The notes under the pieces are model-generated. The model was given only the letters and a program-made list of their open reading frames with translations, was not told the origin of the DNA and did not search any database. From Budorcas taxicolor (lineage: Eukaryota > Chordata > Mammalia > Artiodactyla > Bovidae): a stretch of DNA of 64,000 nt. Of the stretch, positions 32,896-44,043 are shown in pieces. A program made the translations under genes and the position numbers. Position 1 is the stretch's first letter; each line of letters begins with the position of its first letter. Where the stretch lies: NCBI RefSeq assembly GCF_023091745.1, contig NC_068935.1, positions 60,784,724 through 60,848,723 of the forward strand, in the 5' to 3' direction.

Positions 32896-33639
32896 AGGAT
32901 GCTGGGACCCACCAAAAAAAGATAGCACAAATCCAAAGACAGAGATGAAGCCTCAGCAAGATGGTTAGAGGGGCACAATCATGATAAAAATCAAATCCCA
33001 TACCTGCCAGGGTGACCCACAGACTGCAGAACAATAATACCAAAGAAGTTCTCACACTACTGTGAAGGTTCTGAACCCCATGTCAGGTTTCTCAGCCTGG
33101 GGATCCAACAAGGGGACTGGGAATCCCCAGGGAATATGGCTTTGAAGGTCAGTGGGATTTGGTTATAGGCCTTCCAGAAGGTTAAGGGAAACAAAGACTC
33201 CAGTCTTGGAGGGCACAAACCAAATTTTGCATGCACTAAGACCCAGAGGAGAAGAGCAGTGACCCCACAGGAAACTGAACCAAAATTACCTGCTAGTGCT
33301 GGTGGGCTTCCTGTGGAGGCATGGGTCAGGAGGAGCTCACCACAGGGACAGGGATACTGGAAGTTCCCGCTTGGTGTAAACCCTCTTGGAATTCACCATT
33401 AACCCTACCATAGAGCTCATAGACCCCAGGGCTGGGTCTAAAACAACTACCAGGGAGGGAGTGCAATCCCACCCATTAGCAGATAACTGGATTAAAGCTT
33501 TACTGAGCAAGGCCCCATCCACCAGAGTAAGACCCAGTTTTTCCCATTGCCAGTCCCTCCCATCAAGAAGTTTACACAAGCCTCTTAGCTTCATCCTTCA
33601 GATGGCAGACAGAAGAAGCACAGTCTCACAGTGGCTAAA

Positions 33640-34560
33640 ACAAAAACCATATGACAGAAAGCCAATTGTGATAAAAAAGCTGAAAGTTAAATCCCAGATG
33701 AAGGGACAAGATAAAACTCCAGAAAAACAAGTAAATGAAGTGGAGATAGGTAACCTTCCAGAAAAACAATCAGAATAATGATACTGAAGATGATCCAGGA
33801 TCTTGGAAAAAGAATGGAGGCAAAGATCGGGAAGACATAAGAAATGTTTACGAAAGACCTAGAAGAACTAAGGAACAAACAGAGATGAATAATACACTAG
33901 AAAGAAACAATAGCAGAATAACTGAGGCAAAAGGACAGATAAAAGACCTGAAGGACAGAATGGCAGAAATCACTGCCATGAAACAAAATATAGAAAAGAA
34001 TGACAAGAAATTAAGACAGCCTAAGAGACTTCTGGGGCAACATTAAACACACTAACATTCGCATTATAGGGGTTCCAGAAGGAGAAGGGAGAAAGAAAGG
34101 ACCTGAGAAAATATTTGAAGAAATAATAGCTAAAAACTTCCCATACATGGGAAAGGAAATAGCCAACCAAGTCCAGGAATCACAGAAAGTCCCAAGCAGG
34201 ATATACCCAAGGAGGAACAAATCGAGACACCTAGTAGTCAAACTTACAGAAAATAAAGACATACATAAAATATTAACAGCAAAAAGGGAAAAATGACAAA
34301 TAATGTACAAGGGGACTCCCATCAGGCTATCAGCTGATTTCTTAACAGGAACTCTACAAGCCAGAAGAGAATGGCATGATATATTTAAAGTGATGAAGGG
34401 GAAGAACCTACAACTAAAACACTCTACCCAGCAAGACTCTTCTTCAGATTTGATGGAGAAATCAAAAGCTTTCCATACAAACAAAAGTTAAGAGAATTCA
34501 GCACCACCAAACCAGCTTTACAACAGATGAAAAAGGAACTTCTCTAAGCAGGAAACACAA
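33640..34560 (+). pseudogene. L1 ORF1 remnant
   Basis: N-terminal text (GQDKTPEKQVNEVEIGNLPE) and C-terminal text (ADFLTGTLQARREWHDIFKV at 34,330-34,400) of the L1 ORF1 RNA-binding protein are recognisable. Several stops and frameshifts between them mean no functional protein. Confidence 0.75.
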
Positions 34561-34629
34561 GAGAAGGAAAAGACCTGCAGGAAATATACCTAAAACAATT
34601 AAGAAAATAGTAATAGGATCATGTGTGTG

Positions 34630-34975
34630 TGCATGTGCTCAGATGTTTCTGATTCTTTGCGACCCCATGGACTATAGACCACCAGGCTTCTCTGTCCGTG
34701 GGATTTTCCCAGCAAGAATATTGCAGTGGGCTGCCATTTCCTTTTCCGTAAAAGAATCATGTGTGTGGGTATTGGTTGCTCAGCCTTGTTGAACTCTATA
34801 AGACCCCATAGACTGTAGCCTTCCAGGCCCCTCTGTCCATGGGATTCTTCAGGCAAGAATACTGGAGTGTTGCCATGCCCTCCTCCAGGGGATCTTCCCT
34901 ACCCAGGGATCAAACCTGTGTCTCCTGTGGCTCCTGCATTGTAGGCAGATTCCTTTCCATCTGAGCCACCAGGGT
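34630..34975 (-). mobile_element. Bov-A unit plus Bov-tA SINE, two adjacent insertions
   Basis: A Bov-A-only unit (34,630-34,755) is flanked by ATCATGTGTGTG (34,618-34,629 and 34,756-34,767), followed by a complete inverse Bov-tA (about 34,775-34,975) ending CATCTGAGCCACCAGGG. The first piece therefore inserted on its own. Confidence 0.75.
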
Positions 34976-35259
34976 ACATATAGATAACTACCTTAAATGT
35001 AAGTGGATTCAATGCACCAACCAAAAGACAGAGACTGACTGGGTGGATGAAAACATGTGCATGTATGCACTTCCACTTACCAAAACACTCTGCTTGACAC
35101 CTCCTAACCCAAATTGTATGTACTTATCTTATATTGTTAAGTTAATCATGTTCCCATTACGGATAGAAATTTTAATTACCTTTTACTTTTTGTCTGGCTC
35201 TTGATGGTGAAAACTGGTAAACACCTTTTACTATTGTGATTATGTAATTATTACTCACT

Positions 35260-36732
35260 TCAGTTCAGTTCAGTTCAGTTCAGTCGCTCAGTCAGTCGTG
35301 TCCGACTCTTTGCGACCCCATGAATCACAGCACGCCAGGCCTCTCTGTTCATCACCATCTCCCGGAGTTCACTCAGACTCACGTCCATCGAGTCCGTGAT
35401 GCCATCTCATCCTCTGTTGTCCCCTTCTCCTCCTGCCCCCAATCCCTCCCAGCATCAGGGTCTTTTCCAATGAGTCAACTCTTCCCATGAGGTGGCCAAA
35501 GTACTGGAGTTTCAGCTTTAGCATCATTCCTTCCAAAGAAATCCCAGGGTTGATCTCCTTCAAAATGGACTGGTTGGAACTCCTTGCAGTCCAAGGGATT
35601 CTCAAGAGTCTTCTCCAACACCACAGTTCAAAAGCATCAATTCTTCGGCGCTCAGCTTTCTTCACAGTCCAACTCTCACATCCATAGATAACCACAGGAA
35701 AAACCATAGCCTGCTAGACGGACCTTAGTCAGCAAAGTAATGTCTCTGGTTTTGATATACTATCTAGGTTGGTCATAACTTTTCTTCTAAGGAGTAAGCG
35801 TCTTTTAATTTCATGGCTGCAGTCACCATCTGCAGTGATACTGGAGCCCAAAAAAAAAAAGTCTAACACTGTTTCTACTGATTCCCCCATCTATTTCCCA
35901 TGAAGTGATGAGACCAGATGCCATGATCTTCATTTTCTGAATGTTGAGCTTTAAGCCAACTTTTTCACTCTCCTCTTTCACTTTCATCAAGAGGATCTTT
36001 AGTTCTTCTTCACTTTCTGCCATAAGGGTGGTGTCATCTGCATATCTAAGGTTATTGACATTTCTCCCAGCAATCTTGATTCCAGCTTGTGCTTCATCCA
36101 GCCCAGCGTTTCTCATGATGTACTTACTCAGCATATAAGTTAAATAAGCAGGGTGACAATATACAGCCTTGACGTTCTCCTTTTCCTATTTGGAACCAGT
36201 CTGTTCCATGTCCAGTTCTAACTGTTGCTTCCTGACCTGCATACAGATTTCTCAAGAGGCAGGTCAGGTGGTCTGGTGTTCCCATCTCTTTCAGAATTTT
36301 CCACAGTTTATTGTGATCCACACAGTCAAAGGCTTTGGCATAGTCAATAAAGCAGAAATAGATGTTTTTCTGGAACTCTCTTGCTTTTTCCGTGATCCAG
36401 CAGATGTTGGCAATTTGATCTCTGGTTCCTCTGCCTTTTCTAAAACCAGCTTGAATGTCAGGGAGTTCACGGTTCACATATTGCTGAAGCCTGGCTTGGA
36501 GAATTTTGAGCATTACTTTACTACCATGTGAGATGAGTGCAATTGTGCAGTAGTTTGAGCATTCTTTTGCATTTCCTTTCTTAGGGATTGGAATGAAAAC
36601 TGACCTTTTCCAATGCTGTGGCCACTGCTGAGTTTTCCAAATTTGCTGGCATATTGAGTGCAACACTTTCACAGCATCATCTTTCAGGATTTGAAACAGC
36701 TCAACTGGAATTCCATCACCTCCACTAGCTTA
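35260..36732 (-). mobile_element. BovB LINE, young-looking 3' half
   Basis: The left end is the perfect 3' terminus (four TTCAG units, then TCGCTCAGTCAGTCGTGTCCG); it extends to the RT N-terminus (CTCAACTGGAATTCCATCACC). It shares two diagnostic indels with the BovB at 48,090-49,845 (see findings). Confidence 0.93.
35823..36672 (-). pseudogene. BovB reverse transcriptase, split frame
   Basis: Minus-strand open parts: 36,672-36,124 (182 codons, VFIPIPKKGNAKECSNYCTI, FIDYAKAFDCVDHNKLW, ending LFNLYAE-stop) and 36,134-35,823 (103 codons, starting MLSKYIMRNAGLDEAQ and containing the catalytic NNLRYADDTTLM). The two overlap by 11 bases because of a 4-base duplication. All visible RT motifs are intact apart from this split; 35,369-35,707 is a further open C-terminal piece. 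Confidence 0.9.
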
Positions 36733-37230
36733 ATACCATTTTATTATGATTGATCAACAGAAACATAATAGAACTGTATATCACCAAAAGTAAGATCTAA
36801 CAGAAAAACTTGTAATGACTTTTTAAAATAGAGACGCATATCAGAATTATCTTGAAATTTTTTGAAAAATATAAATGCTCAGGTATTACTTTCTCCAGAG
36901 GTCCAGATATGTTTCTAATGAGCAGTCATGTTTAAAAGCAACTAGACTATATGAGGATCTTTTACTTTTATCTACTTGGTTTCACTTTTTAAATTTCATA
37001 TTCAGTGCTCCCATTTCATTTAGTTTATATTCTCCAATTTCTCCATCTTTTCTTTTTTTGATGTTCTTTTTCAAGCCTTCATCAAGTGTAGTAGAAAAGC
37101 TTTTATATACATATATACATAAGTATATATAACATATATATTTTAGAAAACATATGAATTTTTGCCTAACTAAAAAAATATGACATTTTGAGTCTACTTG
37201 TTTGACTCACTATGAATAAGATGCTAGATT
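36733..37230. other. AT-rich intergenic sequence
   Basis: No repeat named with confidence. A TATATA-rich patch lies at about 37,108-37,142. Confidence 0.4.
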
Positions 37231-37234
37231 TTTA

Positions 37235-37405
37235 ATTAAAAAATAGATATGCAACAAACAACAAAGGTTTACTGTGTAGCTTATAGAACTATAGTCAATA
37301 TATTGCAATAACTTAGGATGGAAAATACTTCTAAAAATAATATATGTGCTTTTGAATAACTGAATCACCTTGCTGTGCACCTGAAACATTGTAAGTCAAC
37401 TATAC
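37235..37405 (+). mobile_element. L1 3'-end fragment
   Basis: GCAACAAACAACAAAGGTTTAC, TATAGTCAATATATTGC and CATTGTAAGTCAACTATAC match the terminal part of older ruminant L1s (compare 60,690-60,890). Confidence 0.65.
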
Positions 37406-37466
37406 TTTATATATATATATATATAAAAGTATATATATATATAAAAGTATATATATATATATATAA
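37406..37466. repeat. (TA)n microsatellite
   Basis: Three TA runs separated by AAAAGT units, seeded at the tail of the preceding L1 fragment. Confidence 0.85.
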
Positions 37467-37559
37467 AGAGAGAAAATATTTCAAGTTTCTAAAAAGATTT
37501 TGGAAAATATTTTTAATTAAATCTACCATAAACATAAAAAAAGAAATCATTCTTAAATG

Positions 37560-38256
37560 AAGGATGCAAAGAAATACAGAGAAACAATAGAATGGGAAAG
37601 ATTAGAGATTTTTTCAAGAAAACTGGAGATATCAAGGGAACATTTCATGCAAACATGAGCATGATAAAGGACAGAATGGTAAGGACCTAACAGAAACAAA
37701 AGAGATTAAGAAAAGTTGGCAAGAATACACAGAAGAACTATATAAGAAAGGTTTAATGACCCAGATAGTCATGATGGTGTGGTCACTCACCTAGAGCCAT
37801 GTATCCTGGAGTGTGAAGTCAAGTGGGCTTAAGGAAGCATTACTGTGAACAAAGCTACTGGAGGTAATGGAATTCCAACAGAGATATTTAAAATCTTAAA
37901 AGATGGTGTTGTTAAAGAGTTGCACCCAATATGTCAACAAATTTGCAAAACTCACAAGGCCACAGGACTGGAAAAAATCAGTTTCCATTCTAATCCCAGA
38001 GTAGGGTAACGCCAAAGAATGTTCAAACTACCATACAATTGTGTTTATTTCATATGCTAGCAAGGTCATGCTCAAAATCCTTCAGACTAAGCTTCAGCAA
38101 TATGTGAACAGAGATCTTCCAGATATACAAGCTGTATATGAAGAGTCAGAGGAACCAGATCAAATTGCCAACAGTCATTGGATCATAGAGAAAGCAAAGT
38201 AATTCTAGAACCTGTACTACTTCTGCTTCATTGACTAGGCTAAAGTCTGATTGTAT
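37560..38256 (+). mobile_element. BovB RT-region fragment, old
   Basis: Diverged copy of the linker-to-RT region (CAAAGAAATACAGAGAAACA ... TTCATTGACTAGGCTAAAGTC). Many stops; no open frame of note. It abuts the 3' end of the next, oppositely oriented BovB at 38,258. Confidence 0.85.
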
Positions 38257-38882
38257 TAAGTTCAGTTGAGTCATTCACTCATGTCTGATTCTTTGTGACC
38301 CCATGGACCGCAGCATGCCAGGCTTCCCTGTCCATCACCAACTCCCAGAGCTTGCTCAAACTCATGTCCATCGAGTCGGTGATGCCATCCAACCATCTCA
38401 TCCTCTGCCGTCCCCTTTTCCTCCTGCCCTCAATCTTTCCCAGCATCAAAGTCTTCCAATGAGTCAGTTCTTCACATCAGGTGGCCCAAGTTTTGGAGTT
38501 TTGGCTTCAGCATCAGTCTTTCCAATGAATATTCAGGACTGATTTCCATTAGGATGGACTGGTTGGATCTTCTTGCAGTCCAAGGGACTCTCAAGAATCT
38601 TCTTCAACACCACAGTTCAAAAGCATCAATTCTTCAGTGCTCAGCTTTCTTTATAGTCCAACTCTCACATCCATACATGACTACTGGGAAACTCATAGCC
38701 TTGACTAAACAGACCTTTGTTGGCAAATTAATGTCTCTTCTTTTTAATATGCTGTCTAGGTTTGTCAGAGGTTTTCTTCCAAGGAGCAAGCGTCTTTTAA
38801 TATCGTGGCTGCAGTCACCATCTGCAGTGATTTTGGATCCCCCCCAAAATAAAGTCAGTCACTGTTTCCATTGTTCTATTTG

Positions 38883-39920
38883 CTAGGAACTGTTGGGACC
38901 AGAGGCCATGATCTTCATTTTTTTAATGTTGAGTTTTAAGCCAACTTTTTCACTCTCCCATTGCACTTTCATTAAGAGGCTCTTTAGTTCTTCTTCACTT
39001 TCTGCCATAAGGGTGGTGTCATCTGCATATCTGAGGTTATTGATATTTCTCCCAGCAATCTTGATTCCAGCTTGTGCTTCATCCACCCTGGCATTTTGCA
39101 TGATGTACTCTGCATATAATTTAAATAAGCAGGGTAGCAATATACAGCCTTGATGTACTCCTTTCCTGATTTGGAACCAGTCTGTTGTTCCATGTCCAGT
39201 TCTAACTGTTGCTTCTTGACCTGAATACAGATTTCTCAGGAGGCAGGTAAGGTGGTCTGGTATTCCCATCTCTTTAAGTATTTTCCACAGTTTGCTGTAA
39301 TCCACACAGACAAAGGCTTTGGTGTCGTCAATAAAGCAGATGTTTTTCTGGAACTCTCTTGCTTTTTCGATGATCCAGTGGATGTTGGCAATTTGATCTC
39401 TGGTTCCTCTGCATTTTCTAAATCCAGCTTGAACATCTGAAAGTTCACAGTTCATGTACTGTTGAAGTCTGGCTTGGAGAATTTTGAGCATTATTTTGCT
39501 AGTGTGTGAGATGAATGCAAATGTGTGGTAGTTTGAACGTTCTTTGACATTGCCTTTCTTAGGGATTGGAATGAAAACTGACCTTTTCCAGTCCTGTTGC
39601 TGCTGCTGAGTTCTCCAAATTTGCTGGCGTATTGAGTGCAGCACTTTCACGGCATCATCTTTTAGGATTTGAAATAGGTCAACCCAAATCCCACTACCTC
39701 CACTAGCTTTGTTCATAGTGATGCTTCCTAAGGCCCACTTGACTTCGCATTCCAAAATGTCTGGCTCTAGGTGAGTGATCACACCATAGTGGTTATCTGG
39801 GTAATTAAGCTTTTTTTGGTATAAGTAAAGTAAGTAAAGTCGCTCAGTCGTGTCCGATTCTTTGCGACCCCATGGACTGTAGCCTACCAGGCTCCTCCCT
39901 CCATGGGATTCTCCAGGCAA
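38883..39920 (-). pseudogene. BovB reverse transcriptase with a 345-codon open frame
   Basis: This is the longest open frame in the window. Its first about 30 codons come from the inserted Bov-tA SINE read in antisense (MPGESHGGRSLVGYSPWGRK); the rest is BovB RT: LEPDILECEVKWALGSI, VFIPIPKKGNVKERSNYH, a damaged motif A (FIDDTKAFVCVD, two codons short), the QEATVRTGHGTTDWFQI segment and an intact catalytic NNLRYADDTTLM. It terminates about 60 codons after YADD. There is no endonuclease, so at most it would be an RT-domain peptide; no promoter is evident. Confidence 0.85.
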
Positions 39921-40012
39921 GAGTACTGGAGTGGGTTGCCATTTCCTTCTCCAGGGGATCTTCCCAACCCAGGGATCGAACCCGGGTCTCTCGCATTCCA
40001 GACAGACACTTT
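39830..40012 (-). mobile_element. Bov-tA SINE, right end truncated
   Basis: Starts with TAAGTAAAGTCGCTCAGTCG and ends in the tRNA-like part (GGGATCGAACCCGGGTCTC) before BovB resumes. Little diverged. Confidence 0.88.
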
Positions 40013-40206
40013 AATCTATAGTTCTTGTGTATATTCTTGCCACCTCTTCTTAATATCTTCTGCTTTTGTTAGGTCCCTACCATTTCTGTCCTTTATTGTG
40101 CCCATCTTAGCATGAAATGTTCCCTTGGTATCTCTGATTTTCTTGAAGAGATCTCTAGTTTTTCCCAATCTACTGTTTTCTTCTCTTTCTTTGCATTGAT
40201 CACTGA

Positions 40207-40740
40207 GGAAGTTAATTACAAGTACTTATTTAATTACATATTTCAGTCTTCCTTCTGCTAAAATAGTAATTGTGTTGTTAATTGTTGTGTACTACCTATC
40301 TGGTCTATTTTTAAACTGCTGGGGAAAAAAAGCACATATCAATGTGCTATAGTCTATTCCACTGATAAATAAAGTTTTAGATTTCTTTTTTACAGGTTGT
40401 CGATATCTTTGCTCCCTTATACTAAGGCATAACATTGAGAGATATCTGTATTTCAATTGTGTCTGTGACTTAGACCTATACTTAATTCTCTAATGCAATC
40501 TCATTATAAAATGTGCCTGAGATGTTGACTCAAAATTTTAATTTGTATTATATGCTGCTTGAAAGTCATGCATTATTCATTCAATGTCAAAATGCCCAGA
40601 AGTATTTTTAATTTTTTCTTATTTCTTACTGTGATTTTTAAAATCTTGTTTAGTCAGGTGGCATTGACTCATCTTGGAAAACATACTGATTTGACTTTAC
40701 TTACTTTGACTTTGAAAGAAGAGTTCCTTATATTATAAAC
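40207..40740. other. Unique intergenic sequence
   Basis: AT-rich; no repeat, exon or long frame recognised. Confidence 0.45.
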
Positions 40741-42770
40741 AAAAAGAAATATTTTCTCCTCTCTTGGATCCAAAATCAAGACGCAGTTATATGTTTTCTA
40801 TAAGAGACTCACTTTATTATACAAACACAGAAAGGTTAAAAGGAAATATGTGGTAAATTGTACATAATCCAAAAATAATCCAAAGAAAGATGGAGTAGCC
40901 ATATTAATATCATATAAAATAGATTTCAGAATAAGAAATATTGTTAGGAATAAAGATAGACATTTCACAATGATAAACAGGTTCATTCTCTAGGAAGATA
41001 CAGCGATCCTAAATATGTATGCACATAACAGCAGGGACTGAATGCACAGTAAGCAAAAGCTGACATAAATACAAGGCAAAATAGACAAAACATGATTATA
41101 GTTGGATATTCCAACAGGTTTTTCTCTGTAACTGATAGAGCAAGTAGACAGAACATCAATATGGGTATAAAACATTTGAAGAACTAGATCAACCAACATG
41201 ATTTAATTGGCATCTATAGAGAACAGCAAAACACAAATTCTTTTCAACTGTACATGGACTATTAGCCACCAAAATAGCCATAAAACAAGTCTCAATAAAT
41301 TTAAAAGGAGTGAAATCATACAAAGTATGTTTTCTGACTACAGTGGAATAAAATTAGGACTCTATTGCCATAAACCAAGAGATATCACAACTAGATGAAA
41401 TTGAAAAATTGCTTGAAAAAAATCAAATTTTTGAAATTGACTAAAAAAAGGAAAATTGGAATAAGCTTATATTATAGAAAGACACTGAATTCATCATTTA
41501 AATCATTATAGGATCAGATGGACACAAAAATTCTATGAAACATTTAAGGAAGAAGTATTGATTCCTGGGTCAGGAAGATCTTCTGAAGAAGGAAATGGCA
41601 ACTCACTCCAGTATTCTTGCCTGGAAAATCCCATGGACGGCCCATGGGGTCACAAAAAAGTCAGACACAACTTAGCGACTAAACAACAATGACAACAAAA
41701 TATCAATCCTACACAAACTCTTCCACAAATTAGAAGAAAGGACATTTTAAAAACAATCTTTAGATCAGCATAACCCTGATATTAAAACCAGACTAAAATA
41801 ATATAGGAATAGAAAGCTACAGAGCAACCTCTCTTATGAACAAATATATAAAATTACTCAACAAAACATTAGCAACTTGGATCCAGCAATATGTATTAAA
41901 AAATGTATCACAATCAAGTGGGGTTTATTCTGTGAGTGCAAGGTTGCATTATTTGAAATACTTTAAATATTTGAAAATAAACTGTCATAATTCACCTTAT
42001 GAACAGAGTAATGGAGAAAAAACATATGATTATCTTTATATGCAGAAAAAAACATTTGAAAAATTCAAGGCTAATTGATGATTTTTTAAAAAGTCTTAGC
42101 TAAAGGAAATAGAAGAGTAACCTGACAAAGGGCATCTACAAAAAAGGCCCTGATGTTTTACCCTTAAAATTGAGAACAATGCAAGGATGCCTACTCTTGT
42201 CGTTTCTTTTCAACATTGTACTGGGGATCCTAACCATTATAATGAGATCAGTATAAGAAATAAAATCATGAAAATTGGAAAGGAAAAAAAAATTATCTTT
42301 ATTTACAAGTGACATTTTGCATAAATGGAAAATCCTAGTGAATCTTCAGAAATGCTATTAAATACACAGTTGAACAAGGTCACAAGATACAAGATCACAC
42401 ACAAAAACTGATTTTTTAAGTAAATAAGCAAATAACAATTGAATATTGACATAAAAACAATTACCTTTAAAATAGTATCTAAAACATGAATTACTTAAAG
42501 CTACTTTTAGCAAAATATGTGAAAACTTGTACCTTTAACAGTTCAAATTTTGTTGAAAGAAAAAATGTTAAATAAATGGACAGATCCACCATATTCATAG
42601 ATTGGAGGACTCAGTTGTGTCAAAGTTGTATCAAATTTTCATTAACTCACAGATCAGCTCAAGATGATCAATATCTCAACAGGTTTTTAGAAGATATTTA
42701 TAAGCTGATACTAAAATTTTTATGGACATTTGAAGGATCTAAATGTCAGAAAGAATTTCCTAAAATAACA
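40740..42770 (+). mobile_element. Old L1 ORF2 region
   Basis: Diverged L1 ORF2 in plus orientation: AGAGACTCACTTTATTATAC, GGAGTAGCCATATTAATATC, CTCTCTTATGAACAAATATA, GCAAGGATGCCTACTCTTGTC and GCTGATACTAAAATTTTTATGG follow ORF2 order. A partial Bov-tA interrupts it at 41,561-41,700. No usable frame. Confidence 0.75.
41561..41700 (+). mobile_element. Bov-tA SINE, 5' truncated and internally deleted
   Basis: GATTCCTGGGTCAGGAAGATC to TTAGCGACTAAACAACAATG; about 30 bases before GGCCCATGGGGTC are missing. Confidence 0.82.
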
Positions 42771-43189
42771 AAATGGGGGTGGTATGGTCAAGATGGTGGA
42801 ATAGGAAGACTCTGAGATCATCTCCTCACACGGGCACACCAAAATTACAACTATTTACAGAGTAGCTATCTATGAGGATGACTTGAACACTAGCATAAAA
42901 GATGTTTCACAAGTAAAGATATAGAGAAGGAACCATGATGAGATGGGTAGGAGAGATGCAGTATAGTCAAGCCCCATTCCCATGGTAGGCAACTAACAGA
43001 TGGGAGGATAATCATAACTGCAAAAGTTCTTCACAAAGAGCAAGGATTCTAAGGCCCACATTGGGTTCCTTAGTCTGGGTGTTCTGCACCAGGAAAACAA
43101 GCTCCCAAAACAACTGGGTTTGAAAGCAAGCAGGGCTTGAAATTAAGAGAGCTGGAGGGCTAAAGGAAAAGAAGACTTCACTCTTAAAG

Positions 43190-43408
43190 TGAAAGTGAAG
43201 TCGCTCAGTCATGGCCAACTTTTTGCAACCCCATAGACTGTAACCCACCAGGCTCCTCCATCCATGGGATTTTCCAGGCAAGAATACTGGAGTGGGTTGC
43301 TATTTCCTTCTCCAGGGGATCTTCCCAATCTAGGGATCGAACCCAGCTCTCCCACATTGTAGGCAGACACTCTACCATCTGAGCCACCAGGGAAGTCTTA
43401 AGGGTATG
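43190..43408 (-). mobile_element. Bov-tA SINE with 12-base target-site duplication
   Basis: Complete inverse copy; TCACTCTTAAAG at 43,178-43,189 and 43,409-43,420 marks the insertion into the L1 5' UTR. Confidence 0.93.
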
Positions 43409-43422
43409 TCACTCTTAAAGCT

Positions 43423-44043
43423 ATGTATAAAAGCTCACATGCTCTGGATCAGACCCACTCACTGATATTGGAGAGCTTCCTAGAGAGGCAAGAGGCAACC
43501 AGAACTTCCCCTGGGGCACATAATGGTGAGAGCCATTTTGGGGAGCTCATTCTACCACAAGGACCTGGGACTGGCAATTGCCATTTTGGAGTTCCCTCTC
43601 TAGCCTATTAATGCTGAAAGCTTATCTGGCCATGAACAGGCAGCACCAGTTTGGGGACTTCCTAGACCATGGAGGGACAGGACCCCACTCACCAGTGCAG
43701 CAGACCAGCCCTGGGACCCTCCCAGCCCCACACCCAGGCACCCAGGTGACACAGCCAGATGCCCTGGGAACAGGCCCCATCCACCAGTGGGCCAGTACTG
43801 GCCCAAGTCCCTGAACATCCCATAGCCAGCCAGCCAGAACCTAGCTGTGCCCACCAAAGAGACACTATCAACCCCAGGCACCTGCAAGCCCTGCAACCAA
43901 CCATGATCATTGCTGGACCTGCCTACCACTGGGGCAGCCACTGCATGAGCCAGGTCCTGGCAGCCAACTGCCAGGGGCCAGCCTCACCTACCAGCATGCC
44001 CACAGTAGTTGGCTCCTCCACCAGAAGGGTGCATGCAGCCTAA
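43423..44043 (+). other. GC-rich L1 leader with chance open frames
   Basis: Overlapping open frames on both strands (for example 43,578-43,814, 43,759-44,043, and 43,941-43,600 reverse) reflect the proline-coding CCAGCC-rich composition of the L1 5' UTR. No known domain is present; I do not consider them genes. Confidence 0.6.

Larger units (their letters stand above)
32592..35250 (+). mobile_element. Ruminant L1 with 5' UTR and ORF1, internally deleted
   Basis: Full 5' UTR starting CAAGATGGCAGAGTAGAAGG (32,600), ORF1 from about 33,640 to 34,560, then only about 70 bases of ORF2 start (34,980-35,053: AACTACCTTAAATGTAAGTGG) before an A/T-rich stretch that I tentatively read as 3' UTR. ORF2 is essentially gone. 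Interrupted by Bov-tA units at 32,690-32,895 and 34,630-34,975. Confidence 0.65.
38258..40206 (-). mobile_element. BovB LINE, minus orientation, interrupted by Bov-tA
   Basis: 3' terminus at the left (GTTCAGTTGAGTCATTCAC), then C-terminal, RT and linker regions through to 39,829; after a Bov-tA (39,830-40,012) it resumes and ends near TTGCATTGATCACTGAGG. Confidence 0.92.

Noticed and set aside
39597..39612. CTG/CAG triplets (QQQQ) in the BovB RT frame as a meaningful repeat expansion
   Set aside because: Only about four triplets, a small local expansion inside a pseudogene copy of BovB.
43578..44043. Overlapping long open frames on both strands in a GC-rich stretch, proline/alanine-rich
   Set aside because: The DNA lies within an L1 5' UTR, between its start motif and ORF1-like text. 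The frames reflect composition, overlap each other on both strands and have no domain.
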